This document shows, one piece after another, positions 54,126 through 63,646 of a DNA stretch of 64,000 nucleotides. Under the pieces are notes generated by a model. The model ran no database searches. It had not been told where the DNA came from and worked only from the letters and a program-made list of their open reading frames with translations. Origin of the DNA: LMUY01 sp964244585 (GTDB taxonomy: Bacteria; Pseudomonadota; Alphaproteobacteria; Acetobacterales; Acetobacteraceae). How positions within the stretch are numbered: position 1 is the first letter of the stretch; the number at the start of each line of letters is the position of its first letter. Location of the stretch: the NCBI GenBank assembly GCA_964244585.1, contig CAXTJM010000008.1, positions 1 to 64,000 on the forward strand. Reading direction: 5' to 3'. The position numbers and the translations under genes were made by a program.

Positions 54126-57095
54126 CTAGACGGCCTCGACTTGCGGGAGGTCCGCCACGGCACGTTCCGCCCGGTCGATCTCATGCTGGATGCGGCTTGC
54201 CTGCCCGTCCGGCCCCAGCGTCTCGGGCGCATCGGCGATGGCGCGGACAGCTGCCTCCAGCGCCGACAGCCCGTAATTGCCGGCGACGCCGATCATGGCA
54301 TGGGTCGCGCGCCGCAGCGCCGATGCATCGCGATGCTGCAACGCCATGTGCAAGGCTGGCACCATGTCGCGCAACTGGCGCAGGCAATCGCCGAACAGCG
54401 CCTCCGCCACGGCCGAATGCAGGTTGCCGCGCCAGGCGCGGATGCGCGCCAGGTCGACGGCGTCGGTCGCCTGGGCCGGGACGCCGAGTTGCTCCAATGC
54501 GGTCGGCGGCGGCGTTGCGTCGACCGGGCTGCGTCGGTTGCGCCAGACATGACGGGCCAGCGCCCGCAGCATCGCGCCGGTATCCACCGGCTTCGGGACG
54601 ACGTCGTCCATCCCTGCGGCCAGATAGGTGGCACCGTCCTCTGCCGAAACGTTGGCGGTCAGGGCCACGATGGGAATATCCTTCACCGGGCACGGCATCG
54701 TCCTGATGCGCCGGGCAGTCTCCAACCCGTCCATGCCTGGCATGAAGATGTCGAGCAGGACGATATCGTAGGCGCCGCAGGGAAGCTTCAGCAGCGCCTC
54801 GGCGCCTGAGGTGGCGACGTCGACCATGTGCCCCTCGCGGCGCAACGCGGTCGCGATCACCAACTGGTTGGCAGGAATATCCTCAACCAGGAGTATGCGG
54901 GTTCGGGGCAGCCGGCCCTCCCATGGCACCATCGCCACCATCCTCTCCGGCGCTTCTGGCCTATCCGGCACGTCAGTCACCTCCGCCGGGACCGTCAGCC
55001 AGAACTCCTTGCCGTGGAGGAGATTGTCGCAGCCGATTTCGCCGCCGAGCAGGTTGGCCAGCAACTGGCAGATCGCCAGGCCCAACCCGGTCCCGGTGCC
55101 ACCCGGCTGTTGCAGTTGGGAGAACGGCCGGAACAGCCTCGCCCGGTCGAACTCCGGGATGTCCGGGCCGCCATCCCGCACGGCGAAGCGGAGCACCGGT
55201 TCGCCGTTCAAGGTCGCGAAGCCGACGCGGATCGACGCCGGTCCCGGCTCGGCGAATTTCGTCGTGTTGTTCACGAGGTTCATCAGGGCCTGCCGAAGCC
55301 GGCCGGCATCCGTCATCAGCCGGTCCGGAACATTGGACGCCGCTGCGACGGAGAACTCCACGCCCCGTTCTTCGGCTTGGTGCCGGAACATCTCGACGAT
55401 TCCGTGCAGCATCGGCCGCAAGGCGAACGGCGCGGTACGAAGCTGCAAGCGGCCGACCTGCATGCGCGACAGGTCCAGGATGTCGTTCAGCAGTCCCATC
55501 AAGGCTTCGCCCGCCATAAGCCCGGTGCTCACCAATTGACGTTGCGCGGCGCCCAGCTCGGATTGCTCCAGCAATGCGAGTGACGTCAGCGCCACGTTCA
55601 ACGGGGTGCGAATCTCATGGCTGACGATCGCCACGAAGCGTGATTTCTCCTGCGCAGCGATCTCCGTCTGCTCACGCGCCCGGATTTGGGCGTCCTCGAC
55701 CTGCTTGCGGGTGGTGATGTCGGTATACAGCGTCACCCAGCCGCCATCCGGAAGCCGGGTGTGCCGCATTTCGATGACCGACCCGTTGGCCCGTCGCCGC
55801 ACGGAGACCGGCGGTTCGGCCATATCCTGCACGGCCGCCACGCGCCTGGCGATTTCCGCTTCTACGTCCACCGTGCCAAACTCACCCGCAAGCAACTGCA
55901 TCTGCAGGATTTCCAACAACGGCTGGCCCATCCGCAGGGCATTCCTTTCCAATCCGTTCAGATCGGCGAACCGGTCGTTCCACTGGACGAGACCTAGTTG
56001 GGCGTTGAACATGGCGACACCGTCGGACATGCCGGCCAGCGTCATGCCCAGTTGCACGCTCTTTTCGTCAGCCTTCTCGCGCGCCGCCGAAAGGCTGGCA
56101 TTGGCGGCCGCCAGGACATTGCGGTCGTTCGCAAGGCGCTGCTCACGGGATGCCGCAGATGAGATCACGCCTGCCACGCTTGCGGCCATGACCATGACCA
56201 GCAGGGTGAGCGCGGCGGTGCCGAGGAGCGCTTCCCATCGCCTCGTCTGCGCCCCCGTCAACGCCGCCCGGCGGTCGAGCCCGACAACCAGGGCCATGTC
56301 CTGCCCGGGGACCTGTTGCCACGCGTCGATGCGGACATCGCCGTCCGGGCCCGATGGACCCGTCCAGACGCCCGCCTCCGCCTCGAATATGGCGCGGTAG
56401 AGCGGCGTGGGCTTGATGTCGGCTCCGGGCTCCCGCAGGCCGGTGGCGGAGATGGCGCGTACCAACCCGTCGCGTCCCACCAGCATGATCATCCCGTGCA
56501 GTCCGATATCGGCCTGCACCATGTCGCGGGTCAGCCCGCCTAGGTCGTAGGTGGCGGCCACCACCCCCCCGAAACCGCCGCGGTCCGCGTTCAGCCGGCG
56601 CGAGACCGTCAGCGACCATGTTCCATTGAGTTGGAACGGTCCGGTGACCAGGAGAGCCTGGCCAGGATCGGTGCGATGGATCTGAAAATAGCGGCGGCCG
56701 GACATGTCCGGGTCCAGGCCATCCCGGTGCGTGCTCGCGACGACCCGGCCGCGTGAATCCAGGATGGTGAGCTGCGAGACGAGGTCCGACACCGACGAGG
56801 CGCGTCGCTGCAGGGCGGTGTAGTCGAAGGCGGCCGGACTGCGTTCCCAGTCCGACTTCAGCACCCGCAGCGCCTGGTCGACCGACAGGATCTGTTGGTC
56901 GAACTGTTCCTCGAACACCAGTGCCAAGTTGCTGGCACGGGCCTCCGCCTGGCCAAGCTCGCGCTCCTGGTCCGCGTCCGTGACGACCAGGGCAATGGCC
57001 CAGGCCGCGGTCGCGAGCAGGACGGCGATGCTCAGGACAGCGAGTTTGAGGGTGCCGAGCCTGAGGGTACGCAAGCGTCCGATGGCTGCCACCAT
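54126..57095 (-). CDS. Hybrid sensor histidine kinase with Cache, PAS, REC and HPt domains
   Basis: A 989-residue inner-membrane sensor. Transmembrane segments at about 17-37 and 288-313 flank a periplasmic dCache-like sensor domain. PAS is at about 345-460 (VQWNDRFADLNG). HisKA has SHEIRTPLN with His near 493. HATPase has N-box NLVNNTTKFAE and G2 GTGTGLGLAI, but G1 is DGGPDIP instead of DTGxGI. REC has ILLVEDIPAN and phospho-acceptor Asp near 779 (LLDIFMPGMDG). A C-terminal HPt has His near 932 in THAMIGVAGNYG. No partner response regulator is adjacent, so it probably signals through its own REC/HPt to a distant regulator. Confidence 0.93.
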   Translation of the reverse strand: MVAAIGRLRTLRLGTLKLAVLSIAVLLATAAWAIALVVTDADQERELGQAEARASNLALVFEEQFDQQILSVDQALRVLKSDWERSPAAFDYTALQRRASSVSDLVSQLTILDSRGRVVASTHRDGLDPDMSGRRYFQIHRTDPGQALLVTGPFQLNGTWSLTVSRRLNADRGGFGGVVAATYDLGGLTRDMVQADIGLHGMIMLVGRDGLVRAISATGLREPGADIKPTPLYRAIFEAEAGVWTGPSGPDGDVRIDAWQQVPGQDMALVVGLDRRAALTGAQTRRWEALLGTAALTLLVMVMAASVAGVISSAASREQRLANDRNVLAAANASLSAAREKADEKSVQLGMTLAGMSDGVAMFNAQLGLVQWNDRFADLNGLERNALRMGQPLLEILQMQLLAGEFGTVDVEAEIARRVAAVQDMAEPPVSVRRRANGSVIEMRHTRLPDGGWVTLYTDITTRKQVEDAQIRAREQTEIAAQEKSRFVAIVSHEIRTPLNVALTSLALLEQSELGAAQRQLVSTGLMAGEALMGLLNDILDLSRMQVGRLQLRTAPFALRPMLHGIVEMFRHQAEERGVEFSVAAASNVPDRLMTDAGRLRQALMNLVNNTTKFAEPGPASIRVGFATLNGEPVLRFAVRDGGPDIPEFDRARLFRPFSQLQQPGGTGTGLGLAICQLLANLLGGEIGCDNLLHGKEFWLTVPAEVTDVPDRPEAPERMVAMVPWEGRLPRTRILLVEDIPANQLVIATALRREGHMVDVATSGAEALLKLPCGAYDIVLLDIFMPGMDGLETARRIRTMPCPVKDIPIVALTANVSAEDGATYLAAGMDDVVPKPVDTGAMLRALARHVWRNRRSPVDATPPPTALEQLGVPAQATDAVDLARIRAWRGNLHSAVAEALFGDCLRQLRDMVPALHMALQHRDASALRRATHAMIGVAGNYGLSALEAAVRAIADAPETLGPDGQASRIQHEIDRAERAVADLPQVEAV

Positions 57096-57240
57096 GCCTC
57101 CTCCTGGGCGCAGCTAGCCCCGAAACGCGCCTGCAGGCGAGAGAATAACGAGATCCCGGCCGTCTTGCCGCCGGGGAACGGCGGTGCGATGGTCCGCCAC
57201 CCGCGTGACGGGATTGTGCTGTAGCTGCCGAGGATGAGAC

Positions 57241-58452
57241 ATGGCCAAGATCAAGGTGAAGACCCCCGTCGTCGAGATGGACGGCGACGAGATGACCCGG
57301 ATCATCTGGGGCTTCATCAAGGACAAGCTGATCCTGCCCTACCTCGACATCGACCTGCGCTATTTCGACCTTGGCATGGAATACCGCGACCAGACCGACG
57401 ACCAGGTCACCATCGACGCGGCCAACGCCACCAAGCAGTTCGGCGTGGGTGTGAAATGCGCCACCATCACGCCCGACGAGGCGCGGGTGGAGGAGTTCAA
57501 GCTCAAGAAGATGTGGCGCAGCCCCAACGGGACGATCCGCAACATCCTCGACGGCACCATCTTCCGCGAGCCGATCATCTGCTCGAACGTGCCGCGCCTG
57601 GTGCCCCACTGGTCCGAGCCGATCGTCATCGGCCGCCACGCCTATGGCGATATCTACCGCGCGACCGAGACCAAGATCCCGGGCCCGGGCAAGGTGACCC
57701 TGGTCTATCATCCGGAAGGCGGCAAGCCGGTCGAGATGGAGGTGTTCGACTTCAAGGGTCCGGGCGTGGCCATGGGCATGCACAACACCAACAAGTCGAT
57801 CGAGGGCTTCGCCCGCGCCTCCTTCAACTACGGGCTGGCGCGCAACTACCCGGTCTATCTCTCGACCAAGAACACCATCCTCAAGGCCTATGACGGATCG
57901 TTCAAGGACATCTTCCAGGCCGTGTTCGATGCGGAGTTCAAGGCGGAGTTCGACAAGCGCAAATTGACCTACGAACACCGGCTGATCGACGACATGGTCG
58001 CGTCCGCGCTGAAGTGGAACGGCGGCTACGTCTGGGCCTGCAAGAACTATGACGGCGACGTGCAGAGCGACATCGTGGCGCAGGGCTTCGGCAGCCTGGG
58101 CCTGATGACCAGCGTGCTGATGAGCCCGGATGGCAAGACCATCGAGAGCGAGGCGGCGCATGGCACCGTAACGCGGCACTACCGCGAGCACCAGAAGGGC
58201 CGCGAGACCAGCACCAACCCGATCGCGTCGATCTTCGCCTGGACGCGCGGCCTGGCCTATCGCGGCCGCTTCGATGCCACTCCGGATGTCACAAGCTTTG
58301 CCGAGACGCTGGAGAGGGTGTGCGTGGAGACGGTGGAAAGCGGCTCCATGACCAAGGATCTCGCCATGCTGGTGGGCAGGCAACAGGCGCATCTCAACAC
58401 GCAGGACTTCCTGTCCAAGATCGACGACAACCTGAAGGCTGCGATGGGCTGA
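57241..58452 (+). CDS. icd: NADP-dependent isocitrate dehydrogenase (type II)
   Basis: A 403-residue homodimeric, eukaryote-like IDH of the TCA cycle. The start MAKIKVKTPVVEMDGDEMTRIIW is diagnostic of this subfamily. Substrate and metal residues occur in KSPNGTIRN-like MWRSPNGTIRN, VYLSTKNTILKAYDG and LIDDMVASALKWNGGYVWACKNYDGDVQSD. ESEAAHGTVTRHYREHQKG is the cofactor-binding end. Length and sequence are complete. It is followed after 26 bases by a dienelactone-hydrolase-like gene. Confidence 0.97.
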   Translation: MAKIKVKTPVVEMDGDEMTRIIWGFIKDKLILPYLDIDLRYFDLGMEYRDQTDDQVTIDAANATKQFGVGVKCATITPDEARVEEFKLKKMWRSPNGTIRNILDGTIFREPIICSNVPRLVPHWSEPIVIGRHAYGDIYRATETKIPGPGKVTLVYHPEGGKPVEMEVFDFKGPGVAMGMHNTNKSIEGFARASFNYGLARNYPVYLSTKNTILKAYDGSFKDIFQAVFDAEFKAEFDKRKLTYEHRLIDDMVASALKWNGGYVWACKNYDGDVQSDIVAQGFGSLGLMTSVLMSPDGKTIESEAAHGTVTRHYREHQKGRETSTNPIASIFAWTRGLAYRGRFDATPDVTSFAETLERVCVETVESGSMTKDLAMLVGRQQAHLNTQDFLSKIDDNLKAAMG

Positions 58453-58478
58453 GCTACGACGAACCGGGGAACGGGACG

Positions 58479-59330
58479 ATGGATGGCTTGCAAGGGCTGA
58501 TGCCGGCGCCACTCGCGCGGCGGGGCTTCATGATGACCGGGCTGGTCGCCGGTTTCACGCTGGCGACCGAACGCGTGGAGGCCCAGGCCATCCACACCGA
58601 CGCCGCCGGGCTTGTGGCGGGGGAGGTGCAGGTGCCGGTGGCGGATGGCCATCTGCCCGGTTACTACGCCCGGCCGGCCGGCGCCGGACCGTTCCCAAGC
58701 GTAATCGTCGTGGAAGAGATATTCGGCGTCCACGAATACATCAAGGACACGTGCCGGCGCCTCGCCAAGCTCGGCTACATGGCGGCCTCCGTGGAATTGT
58801 ATGCCCGGGTCGGCGACCTGGCCGGGCTGACGGATATGAAGCAGATCCTTGACGTGGTCAGCCGGGCGCCCGATGCGACGGTTATGACCGACCTGGACTC
58901 ACTGACGGCCTGGATGTCGGCGAATGGCGGGGATTCGAAGCGTTCGGGGATCACCGGGTTCTGCCGCGGCGGCCGGGCGGTGTGGTTGTATGCCGCCCAT
59001 AGCCCGACGCTGAAGGCGGCCGTTGCCTGGTATGGTCCGGTCGGCGGCGAGCGGACCGCCATCCAGCCGAAGACCGTCGACGATATCGCCGGTGAGATCA
59101 GGTGCCCGCTGCTGGGACTATACGGGGCGAAGGATCCCGGCATACCGCCGGCCGCGGTGCAGGCGGCCGCCACGAAGGCTCGCGCCGCAGGAGCGACTGT
59201 GGAGATCGTGGAGTACCCTGACGCCGCCCATGCGTTCCACGCCGATTACCGGCCGAGCTACGTACGGGACGCGGCCGTGGATGGTTGGGAGAAGATGCAG
59301 GCCTGGTTCCGCAAATACGGCGTCGCCTGA
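58479..59330 (+). CDS. Dienelactone hydrolase family protein, probably exported
   Basis: A 283-residue alpha/beta hydrolase. An N-terminal LARRGFMMTGLVAGFTLAT stretch resembles a Tat signal. The mature domain has VIVVEEIFGVHEYIKDTCRRLAKLGY, the nucleophile elbow GFCRGGRAV (Cys), AKDPGIP (Asp) and DAAHAFHADYRPSY (His). This completes the Cys-Asp-His triad of dienelactone hydrolases. Exported forms are common but their natural substrates are not known. It lies 26 bases after icd. Confidence 0.88.
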   Translation: MDGLQGLMPAPLARRGFMMTGLVAGFTLATERVEAQAIHTDAAGLVAGEVQVPVADGHLPGYYARPAGAGPFPSVIVVEEIFGVHEYIKDTCRRLAKLGYMAASVELYARVGDLAGLTDMKQILDVVSRAPDATVMTDLDSLTAWMSANGGDSKRSGITGFCRGGRAVWLYAAHSPTLKAAVAWYGPVGGERTAIQPKTVDDIAGEIRCPLLGLYGAKDPGIPPAAVQAAATKARAAGATVEIVEYPDAAHAFHADYRPSYVRDAAVDGWEKMQAWFRKYGVA

Positions 59331-59426
59331 CCCAGCGCAGCAAGAGGGCGGGTAGCGGATTGCGAAAGGATCGCCCTGCGCATCTCGGTCGCAAGGTCGA
59401 CACGCCGCACGATAGGCCGTTCCCGT

Positions 59427-61334
59427 CTAGCCCATGAGGGCGACCATGAACCGTGGGATGTTGGCCGGCATCGTGGCCATCCCAAGCACCGGGTTCGGCT
59501 GTGCGGGCCACCCGACTGCCTCGTCGGGCCGCGACGTCGCCTGGCCGGTCGTGCGCAGCGTCAGCTCGTCGCGGACGCGCTCGATCACGCCGTCCCAGTC
59601 GCCTGGTGCGGATTGCCGGAAGATACGCATCGTCGGATACCACGGGCTGTCCTGGCGGGTCCGCAGCCAGCGCCAGCAGCCGACGAAGCGAGACAGCAGC
59701 CACACCTCCTTGCCCATGGCAGCTGCCAGGTGGGCAACGGCCGAGTCGACCGAGATGACCAGATCCAGCCCGGCGATCATGGCGGCCGTGTCGGCGAAAT
59801 CGACCACGTCCGCCATGCGGTCCGACATCGGGAAGGCTGCTGGCGAGGCCGCCGGCTTCTGCAGGCTGTGGAACGTGACGCCGGGCACCGTGGAAAGCGG
59901 CGTCAGAGCACCCGGCGGGATGGACCGGGCACGGTCATGGACGAAGACGGTGCTGCCGGCCCAAACCAGCCCGACCTTCAGCCCAGCCGTCGGAGGCGCC
60001 TGCCAACGGCGCACGAGCCCCGGATCCGGTGCGATGTAGGACGGATCGGCAGGAACCGTCTCCAACGTCGTGCCGAACGCCCGCGGCAGGCTCAGCAGCG
60101 GGCAGAAGACGTCATGTTCCGGAAGGGACGCAGTGGCGGGGACCACGGCATGGACATCCGGCAGGTCCCGCAGCAGGCGGAGCAACTCCGGTTGCACTGC
60201 CAGGATCACCTGTGCTCCCAGCGCGGATACGCGCCTGGCGTAGCGCAGGAATTGGATCGTGTCGCCGAAGCCCTGTTCGCAGTGCAGCAGCACCGTCTTG
60301 CCGGCGATGTCCTCGCCCTGCCAGCGCGGCCGGTCGGCAATGGCCCGGGACGCGGCATGGAGGTGCAGCCGGGCATCGTACAACGCCCAGCTCTCCTCGG
60401 TCATGCGGCCGGAGGCGAGCAGCATGGCCGCGAGGTTGTGCCGGACATCCGCTGCCTCGGGCGCCAGCCGCAGGGCGGCGCGGGCCGCCGCCTCCGCGGC
60501 CTCCAACTGGCCGAGCGCTTCGAGTGACAGGGCCTCGTTCATCTTGGCCTGGTAGAGGCTTGGCATCAGCAGAGCGGCGTAGCGACAGCGTTCGAGCGCC
60601 TCCGCGTGACGGCCGAGCGTGTACAGCACGGCGCCGAGCGTCGCCGCAGCCCCGGCATTCAGCGGCGCCAGCCGTGCCGCAGCCCGGGCCGGCGCCAACG
60701 CCGCCCCGCTGTCGCCGAGGCCCTGGAGCGCGCGGGCGAGGTTGCCTTGCGCCACGGCGTTGCCTGGCTGCCGCTGCACTGCGAGGAAGCCAGCGCCGGC
60801 CGCGGCATTCAGCTCCCCCAGATCGATCAACAGCGACGCCACCGACACCAGCAACCCGGTGTCACCCGGAGTCAGCGCGGCCGCCTGCATCAGCGCGGGA
60901 ACGGCCTCCGCCTTGCGGCCGACGGCGGCCAAAGCCTGGCCGAGGGCCTGGTGGTGCTTGGCTTGGCTGGCGTCGAATCGGACGGCGGACTGCAAGGACT
61001 CCACCGCCGCCGCCGGTTCGCCGCCGGACAGCAGCGCCATGCCCAGGTTGAAATGCGACCCGGCATCGCTCGGGCGCAGGCGCACCAGCGTCCTGCACGC
61101 CTCCGCCGCCTCCGCGAACCGGCCCAGGGCGAACAGCGAAAAACCCAGGTTCTGCAGGGCGTCGGCGAAATCCGGAGCGGCCGCTACGGCGGCCGAAAAG
61201 GCGTTCGCGGCATCCTGGTGGCGGCCCTTCGCCTGGAAGTCGCAGCCCTGGCGATAGGCGGTTCGCAGGAACGCCTGCCGGGATCCGGCGTCGCGGAAGT
61301 TCTGCGGCAGAGCGGCCCTGTCTTGGCTTGGCAG
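59427..61334 (-). CDS. TPR-repeat protein with GT9-like glycosyltransferase domain; CTG start likely
   Basis: A protein of up to 635 residues. About eight tetratricopeptide repeats come first. The C-terminal half is a heptosyltransferase/GT9-like fold: LLHCEQGFGDTIQFLRYARRVSALG, LKVGLVWAGS and LDLVISVDSAVAHLAAAMGKEVWLL. The TPR array clearly extends upstream of the first ordinary start (GTG at 61085), back to LPSQDRAALPQNF. There, an AGGAGG ribosome site (61340-61345) lies five bases before an in-frame CTG at 61334. The next upstream codon region holds an in-frame stop near 61380 and no ATG, GTG or TTG. CTG is therefore the best start. The role is probably glycosylation of a surface or protein substrate. 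Confidence 0.82.
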   Translation of the reverse strand: MPSQDRAALPQNFRDAGSRQAFLRTAYRQGCDFQAKGRHQDAANAFSAAVAAAPDFADALQNLGFSLFALGRFAEAAEACRTLVRLRPSDAGSHFNLGMALLSGGEPAAAVESLQSAVRFDASQAKHHQALGQALAAVGRKAEAVPALMQAAALTPGDTGLLVSVASLLIDLGELNAAAGAGFLAVQRQPGNAVAQGNLARALQGLGDSGAALAPARAAARLAPLNAGAAATLGAVLYTLGRHAEALERCRYAALLMPSLYQAKMNEALSLEALGQLEAAEAAARAALRLAPEAADVRHNLAAMLLASGRMTEESWALYDARLHLHAASRAIADRPRWQGEDIAGKTVLLHCEQGFGDTIQFLRYARRVSALGAQVILAVQPELLRLLRDLPDVHAVVPATASLPEHDVFCPLLSLPRAFGTTLETVPADPSYIAPDPGLVRRWQAPPTAGLKVGLVWAGSTVFVHDRARSIPPGALTPLSTVPGVTFHSLQKPAASPAAFPMSDRMADVVDFADTAAMIAGLDLVISVDSAVAHLAAAMGKEVWLLSRFVGCWRWLRTRQDSPWYPTMRIFRQSAPGDWDGVIERVRDELTLRTTGQATSRPDEAVGWPAQPNPVLGMATMPANIPRFMVALMG

Positions 61335-61479
61335 TTCAGCCTCCTGCTGAAGAGTCGGCGCAGGATAGGCCGACAGACATTAAGGAGACGCGAAGGCGCG
61401 CCATGCCGGCCTTGACCGCACGGCAGGGCATGCGCATTTTCTTCCGCTACGGCATACCGCCTATCAGCAGAGAACCCCG

Positions 61480-61647
61480 ATGGCCAAGTCCAACACCGTC
61501 CAGATCCGCCTCGTCTCCACCGCGGATACCGGGTATTTCTACGTTACGAAGAAGAATGCCCGCTCCGCGACCGGCAAGCTGGAGCTCAACAAGTACGATC
61601 CGGTCGCGCGCAAGCACGTCCCGTTCAAGGAAGCCAAGATCAAGTAG
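61480..61647 (+). CDS. rpmG: 50S ribosomal protein L33
   Basis: A 55-residue ribosomal protein of the large subunit. The sequence begins MAKSNTVQIRLVSTADTGYF and ends VPFKEAKIK. It has no cysteines, so it is the zinc-independent form normal in Alphaproteobacteria. It is complete, between the TPR-glycosyltransferase (divergent) and the transglycosylase-like gene (convergent). Confidence 0.96.
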   Translation: MAKSNTVQIRLVSTADTGYFYVTKKNARSATGKLELNKYDPVARKHVPFKEAKIK

Positions 61648-61654
61648 CCGGCTG

Positions 61655-62434
61655 CTAGCCGCGCCGGCCACAGCCGCGGATTTTGGCCGCCAGCAGAGGG
61701 TCGAGCACGGCAGCGACCTGACAGCGTGACAGGGTCTGCGGCCGGACGCGCGGCTGGCGCCGCACATTGATGATCAAGGTACCACCGCCTGCCAGGGCCA
61801 GATGCAGGGTGCCCTGCCGTATCGCCCGGGCATAAAGCGGCTCCGGTCCGCCGATCCCGGTCAGGATGCCGGCGCCGACAGCGGCAACGCGGTTGCGGTA
61901 GTCCGCCGCGAGGTCTGGCGTGTGGGAGTGGTAGAGCCCGACTGCCACGTTCCAATCGCCATGCGCCTCGACCTGAAGCGACCGCAGGTACCGAGCGGCG
62001 TAGTCGGCATTGGCTGCCGGGTCGAATGCCTCGTCCAACGAGCGAAACGCGCCAGGGTGCAGCGGCAAGTCAACCTGCATGCACCCGACATCGATGAAGT
62101 GGTGCTGCGCGGTTGCCTGGGCTTGTTGCACCCAGGCAACCGCAGCGGCCCTGCTGTCCAGGAACAATCCCTGGCCGTCGGCATTGATGGTCCACGGCCA
62201 GGCACGGATGTCGCCGAGGCCGGTAATCGGGCGGCCACTTTCCAGCCTTGCGATGCTGCCCAGCAATCCGTGCGGCAGATCGTATTTCCGCTCCGCCGTG
62301 GCGATGGCGGCTTCGCATTGATCGCTTTGCGCCACGAGCCAGGGCGGGCCAGCCAAGGCGGGCGCTGCGAACGTGGCCACCGGTAGCGCCAGCATACCCA
62401 GGCAAACCAGGAGCAAGCGGGTCAGGGACGACAC
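61655..62434 (-). CDS. Lytic transglycosylase-like exported protein
   Basis: A 259-residue protein. An N-terminal signal peptide (LTRLLLVCLGMLALPVATFAAPALA) precedes an SLT-like domain. The probable catalytic Glu is in LLGSIARLESGRP, with HHFIDVGCMQVDL and AARYLRSLQVEAHGDWNVAVGLYHS typical of the family. A C-terminal basic tail with a Cys pair follows. It would cut peptidoglycan glycan strands. GTG at 62434 gives a clean signal peptide; TTG at 62446, overlapping the xthA stop, is an alternative. Confidence 0.83.
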   Translation of the reverse strand: MSSLTRLLLVCLGMLALPVATFAAPALAGPPWLVAQSDQCEAAIATAERKYDLPHGLLGSIARLESGRPITGLGDIRAWPWTINADGQGLFLDSRAAAVAWVQQAQATAQHHFIDVGCMQVDLPLHPGAFRSLDEAFDPAANADYAARYLRSLQVEAHGDWNVAVGLYHSHTPDLAADYRNRVAAVGAGILTGIGGPEPLYARAIRQGTLHLALAGGGTLIINVRRQPRVRPQTLSRCQVAAVLDPLLAAKIRGCGRRG

Positions 62435-62442
62435 GCCGCAGG

Positions 62443-63216
62443 TCAATCCTCGAACGTGGCCAGCACCGGCACATGGTCGGAAGGCTGGTCCTCTCCCCGC
62501 ACGTCGCGATCGGGCGCCGCGGAGGCGAGTCGATCCGCCATGACCGGGGATAGCAGGGCATGGTCGATGCGCAGGCCGCGGTCGCGCTGCCAGGCGCCGG
62601 CCTGATAGTCCCAGAAGGTGTAGACTGGACCAGCCGGCTTGGTGACGCGAACCGCGTCGGTCATGCCGGCCCACAGCATGCGGCGGAACCGCGCCCGTGT
62701 CTCCGGGCGGACCAGGGCATCGTTCGCGGGCAGCGTGCCCGGCGCGTAATCCACATCGGCCGGAGCGACGTTGTAGTCGCCGGCCAGGACGAAGGGCGTG
62801 TCGGCCGCCAGCAACGCGTCGGCACGGTCGGCCAGGCGATCCATCCAGGCCAGCTTGTAGGCGTAGCCGGCCTCGCCGCCCGAATTGCCGTTCGGCAGGT
62901 ATAGATTGCCGATGGTGACGCCGGCCGCCACGACTTCCAGGTAGCGGGCCTGGGCATCGTCCCGCGGCAGGCCGGGCAGGGAGACGTGGCTGACCTCGAG
63001 CGGAACCCGGCTCAGTACCGCGACGCCATTATAGGATTTCTGCCCTGCGACGACGCTGTCATAGCCAAGCGCCTTGAAGGCGGGGGCAGGAAAGGCCGGC
63101 TGCTCGCACTTGATCTCCTGCAACAGCAGCACGTCCGGTTCCACACGCTGGAGCCAGCGGCAGACATGCGGCTCCCTGATGCGGACCGAGTTGACGTTCC
63201 AGGTGGCGATCTTCAC
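62443..63216 (-). CDS. xthA: Exodeoxyribonuclease III
   Basis: A 257-residue AP endonuclease/exonuclease III that repairs abasic sites. Motifs are IATWNVNSVRIRE (Asn), VLLQEIKCEQPAF (metal Glu), GDYNVAPADVD (Asp, Asn), TFWDYQAGAWQRDRGLRIDHALLS (Asp) and the C-terminal PSDHVPVLA (Asp, His). Complete. The start is the ATG at 63216, 30 bases after the Fe-S carrier gene on the same strand. Confidence 0.95.
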   Translation of the reverse strand: MKIATWNVNSVRIREPHVCRWLQRVEPDVLLLQEIKCEQPAFPAPAFKALGYDSVVAGQKSYNGVAVLSRVPLEVSHVSLPGLPRDDAQARYLEVVAAGVTIGNLYLPNGNSGGEAGYAYKLAWMDRLADRADALLAADTPFVLAGDYNVAPADVDYAPGTLPANDALVRPETRARFRRMLWAGMTDAVRVTKPAGPVYTFWDYQAGAWQRDRGLRIDHALLSPVMADRLASAAPDRDVRGEDQPSDHVPVLATFED

Positions 63217-63246
63217 CGGCTGCGGACGATCGGACTAGGCGCGGGA

Positions 63247-63579
63247 TCAATCGACCGCGAAGCTGGTCCCGCAGCCGCAGGCGCTGGTGGCGTTCGGATT
63301 GCGGACGGTGAAGTGGCTGCCCATCAGCTCGTCCGTGTAGTCGAGCTGCGATCCGGCCAGCAGGTCCAGGCTCGCCGGGTCGACCAGCACCCGCGCCGGC
63401 CCGGACTGCACCACCAGGTCGTCCGGCTGCACCGTCTCGTCCAGTTCGAACCGGTATTGGAAGCCGCTGCAACCGCCGGCCAGCACGGCCACCCGCAGGG
63501 CGGCGTCCCGTGGTTGCGCGGCCACTATGGTGGCGATCTGCTCGGCGGCTCGGTCGCTGACGGCGAATGCTTGTTCCAT
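63247..63579 (-). CDS. A-type iron-sulfur cluster carrier (HesB/IscA/ErpA family)
   Basis: A 110-residue cluster carrier. The three conserved cysteines are visible as GGCSGFQYRFEL and SACGCGTSF, and strand DYTDELMGSHFTVRNPNA is typical. It delivers Fe-S clusters to target enzymes. ATG at 63579 (MEQAFAVSD) is preferred over a longer in-frame start that would add an unrelated Pro-rich region. The dgt gene diverges from it across 67 bases. Confidence 0.93.
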   Translation of the reverse strand: MEQAFAVSDRAAEQIATIVAAQPRDAALRVAVLAGGCSGFQYRFELDETVQPDDLVVQSGPARVLVDPASLDLLAGSQLDYTDELMGSHFTVRNPNATSACGCGTSFAVD

Positions 63580-63646
63580 CGGGTCAACATAGGGCAGGAC
63601 GGGTGACGATTGAAGAGGCGGCGATGCAGGTGCTACGCCGGGCGGC

